16,111 nucleotides of DNA from an uncultured Bacilli bacterium (lineage in GTDB: Bacteria; Bacillota_I; Bacilli_A; RF39; UBA660): contig CAKPMH010000025.1 of the NCBI GenBank assembly GCA_934167935.1, positions 1 to 16,111 on the forward strand, given 5' to 3'. The number at the start of each line of letters is the position of its first letter. Position 1 is the stretch's first letter. Shown here piece by piece: positions 15,336-16,111 of the stretch. Below the pieces are notes generated by a model. That model searched no databases. It saw only the letters and a list, made by a program, of their open reading frames with translations, and was not told where the DNA came from. Position numbers and translations under genes: made by a program.

Positions 15336-15820
15336 ATACTTTCCTTCCTTATTTTCTTAATTATTTTTCTTATCAAAACTATTAACAATATTCCTGTTAA
15401 TGCCCCTAATGAATCTATTAATACGTCTCTTATCTCTGCACTTCTACCTGGTATAAAGTATTGGTGAAATTCGTCTGTCGATGCATAAAATATACAAAAT
15501 AAAAGTGAATATATTATTAATTGATATTGCTTTTTATTTTTTAATGTTTGTGCAAAACTTATTGTAAGCATTCCTAACATTGTGTATATTGAAAAATGCG
15601 CGCATTTTCTTACTATTGGAGTTAGTATTTGTTCTTTTAATATTGTTTTATCTGGCTCTTGCATATTTTTTATAGCAGGTATTATTTCTGATATAAAATT
15701 TACCACTCTACTACTTGTTACAGTAGAGTCATCTGCTATTTGGTTTGAGAACATAAATATTGTTGCGCAATTTATTAAAATTAATATTCCTAAAATAGTT
15801 CTTTTTGTTGTTTCTTTCAA
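15332..15820 (-). CDS. VanZ-like membrane protein (162 aa, TTG start)
   Basis: Small polytopic membrane protein of the VanZ-like family. Hydrophobic segments lie near 8-24, 74-92, 100-113 and 133-150. Family motifs seen are RKCAHFSIYTMLG (71-83) and STDEFHQYFIPGRSAEIRDVLID (114-136), with H75, D116, E117, H119, Q120, R126 and D132 as likely functional residues. The biochemical role of the family is not firmly established; the first member was described with low-level teicoplanin resistance. The start is TTG at 15820 with GAGG 8 nt upstream, and no ATG lies near the amino end. It stops with TGA, which shows the standard code. It is the first gene of a two-gene unit with a GT2, consistent with a role at the cell envelope. 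Confidence 0.88.
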   Translation of the reverse strand: MKETTKRTILGILILINCATIFMFSNQIADDSTVTSSRVVNFISEIIPAIKNMQEPDKTILKEQILTPIVRKCAHFSIYTMLGMLTISFAQTLKNKKQYQLIIYSLLFCIFYASTDEFHQYFIPGRSAEIRDVLIDSLGALTGILLIVLIRKIIKKIRKESI

Positions 15821-15844
15821 TTTGTTTTCCTCTTTTTATTTTTT

Positions 15845-15873
15845 ATTATATATCAGCATTATATATTTTGCAA
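15845..15873 (-). promoter_or_regulatory. promoter of the VanZ-like/GT2 unit
   Basis: On the minus strand TTGCAA (15868-15873), 17 bp, TATAAT (15845-15850). Transcription would begin near 15838, leaving only about 18 nt of leader, with the GAGG site almost at the 5' end. Both hexamers and the spacing are the same as in the main operon promoter. Confidence 0.7.
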
Positions 15874-15978
15874 TATTTTTTTATTTTACTTATATGTTGT
15901 ATTTTTATTTTATTGTATTATTGCTGTTTTATTAATATTTTCTGACGTTTTTTATTGTTTTTTGTCGAAATGTTTTTG

Positions 15979-16007
15979 TTGACTTTTTAACTTATATGTA
16001 TTATTAT
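15979..16007 (+). promoter_or_regulatory. promoter of the truncated rightward gene
   Basis: TTGACT (15979-15984) and TATTAT (16002-16007) are separated by 17 bp on the plus strand, a good vegetative promoter. The predicted start is near 16014, about 39 nt before the ATG at 16053. It diverges from the VanZ-like promoter with about 105 bp of AT-rich sequence between them, in which I see nothing further. Confidence 0.7.
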
Positions 16008-16052
16008 ATTACTACATAATTAGACAAACTAAAAATGCAAGGAGGGATTTAT

Positions 16053-16111
16053 ATGCTAGATAAAAAAGATTTAGATGCTATTGAAACAATATTTGATAGA
16101 AAATTTACAGA
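16053..16111 (+). CDS. 5' end of an unidentified gene (partial, 19 codons)
   Basis: ATG at 16053 is preceded by a strong AAGGAGGG (GGAGG 7 nt upstream) and by the 15979-16007 promoter. The frame stays open to the window edge and encodes MLDKKDLDAIETIFDRKFT. The acidic and basic residues alternate with hydrophobic ones as in an amphipathic helix or coiled coil. This is too little to identify; small coiled-coil proteins often begin like this. It is clearly a separate transcription unit from the polysaccharide genes. Confidence 0.7.
   Translation, partial: MLDKKDLDAIETIFDRKFT

Noticed and set aside
14846..15385. Rightward open frame of 179 codons opposite the GT2 and VanZ-like genes
   Set aside because: The product is a Leu/Phe/Tyr-rich shadow of the GT2 coding strand with no start signals; the opposite strand has intact GT2 motifs.
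15332..15820. Glycopeptide resistance determinant, suggested by the VanZ-like protein
   Set aside because: No vanHAX or regulatory genes are near, and VanZ-like proteins are widespread outside resistance clusters.
1..16111. Recoded genome with TGA as tryptophan
   Set aside because: Trp is encoded by TGG throughout and TGA serves as the stop of the VanZ-like gene inside an ATGA junction.

Overview
The window is a surface-polysaccharide (capsule or cell-wall glycan) locus from a very AT-rich bacterium, most likely a low-GC Firmicute (Clostridia-like, possibly an uncultured gut lineage). The evidence is a LytR-CpsA-Psr (LCP) wall-attachment protein, strong AGGAGG-type ribosome binding sites, several GTG and TTG starts, and TTGnnn-N17-TATAAT promoters. 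TGA is used as a stop in the VanZ-like gene and Trp is TGG, so the code is standard and a mycoplasma is unlikely. I see no tRNA, rRNA, CRISPR array, transposase or insertion sequence.

Layout. From a promoter at 13164-13192, thirteen tightly packed genes run leftward on the minus strand to position 3. In transcription order they are: a polyprenyl-phosphate sugar-phosphate transferase (initiating enzyme); a WbbL-like GT2; a radical SAM protein resembling HpnJ; a second GT2; a Wzy-type polymerase; a TOD1/MUCI70-type (DUF616) glycosyltransferase; a TupA-like ATP-grasp protein; an extended SDR epimerase with a Cys/His insertion; a hexapeptide acyltransferase; a Wzx-type flippase; an AT-rich putative glycosyltransferase; a UDP-glucuronate 4-epimerase; and UDP-glucose 6-dehydrogenase. 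Most junctions are overlaps or gaps under 21 bp. The one exception is a 58-bp gap before the ATP-grasp gene, which holds an orphan Shine-Dalgarno and a hairpin. Divergently, on the plus strand, a single LCP gene (13272-14333) ends at a perfect 15-bp hairpin terminator. That hairpin also contains the last codons of a convergent GT2, the second gene of a VanZ-like/GT2 pair driven by its own promoter. A truncated plus-strand gene with strong expression signals begins at 16053.

How the genes fit together (inference). The initiating transferase puts the first sugar phosphate on undecaprenyl phosphate. The glycosyltransferases extend it, using uronic acids from the Ugd/epimerase pair and perhaps a 6-deoxy-hexose from the zinc-ribbon-like epimerase. 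An acetyl group, and possibly an amide-linked amino acid from the ATP-grasp enzyme, are added. Wzx flips the unit, Wzy polymerises it, and the LCP protein transfers the chain to the cell wall. The least conventional part is the HpnJ-like radical SAM protein encoded among the glycan-assembly genes, together with the TupA-like ligase. Together they suggest a polymer with an unusual sugar or lipid modification and amidated uronic acids. I regard this combination as the best candidate for undescribed biology here.
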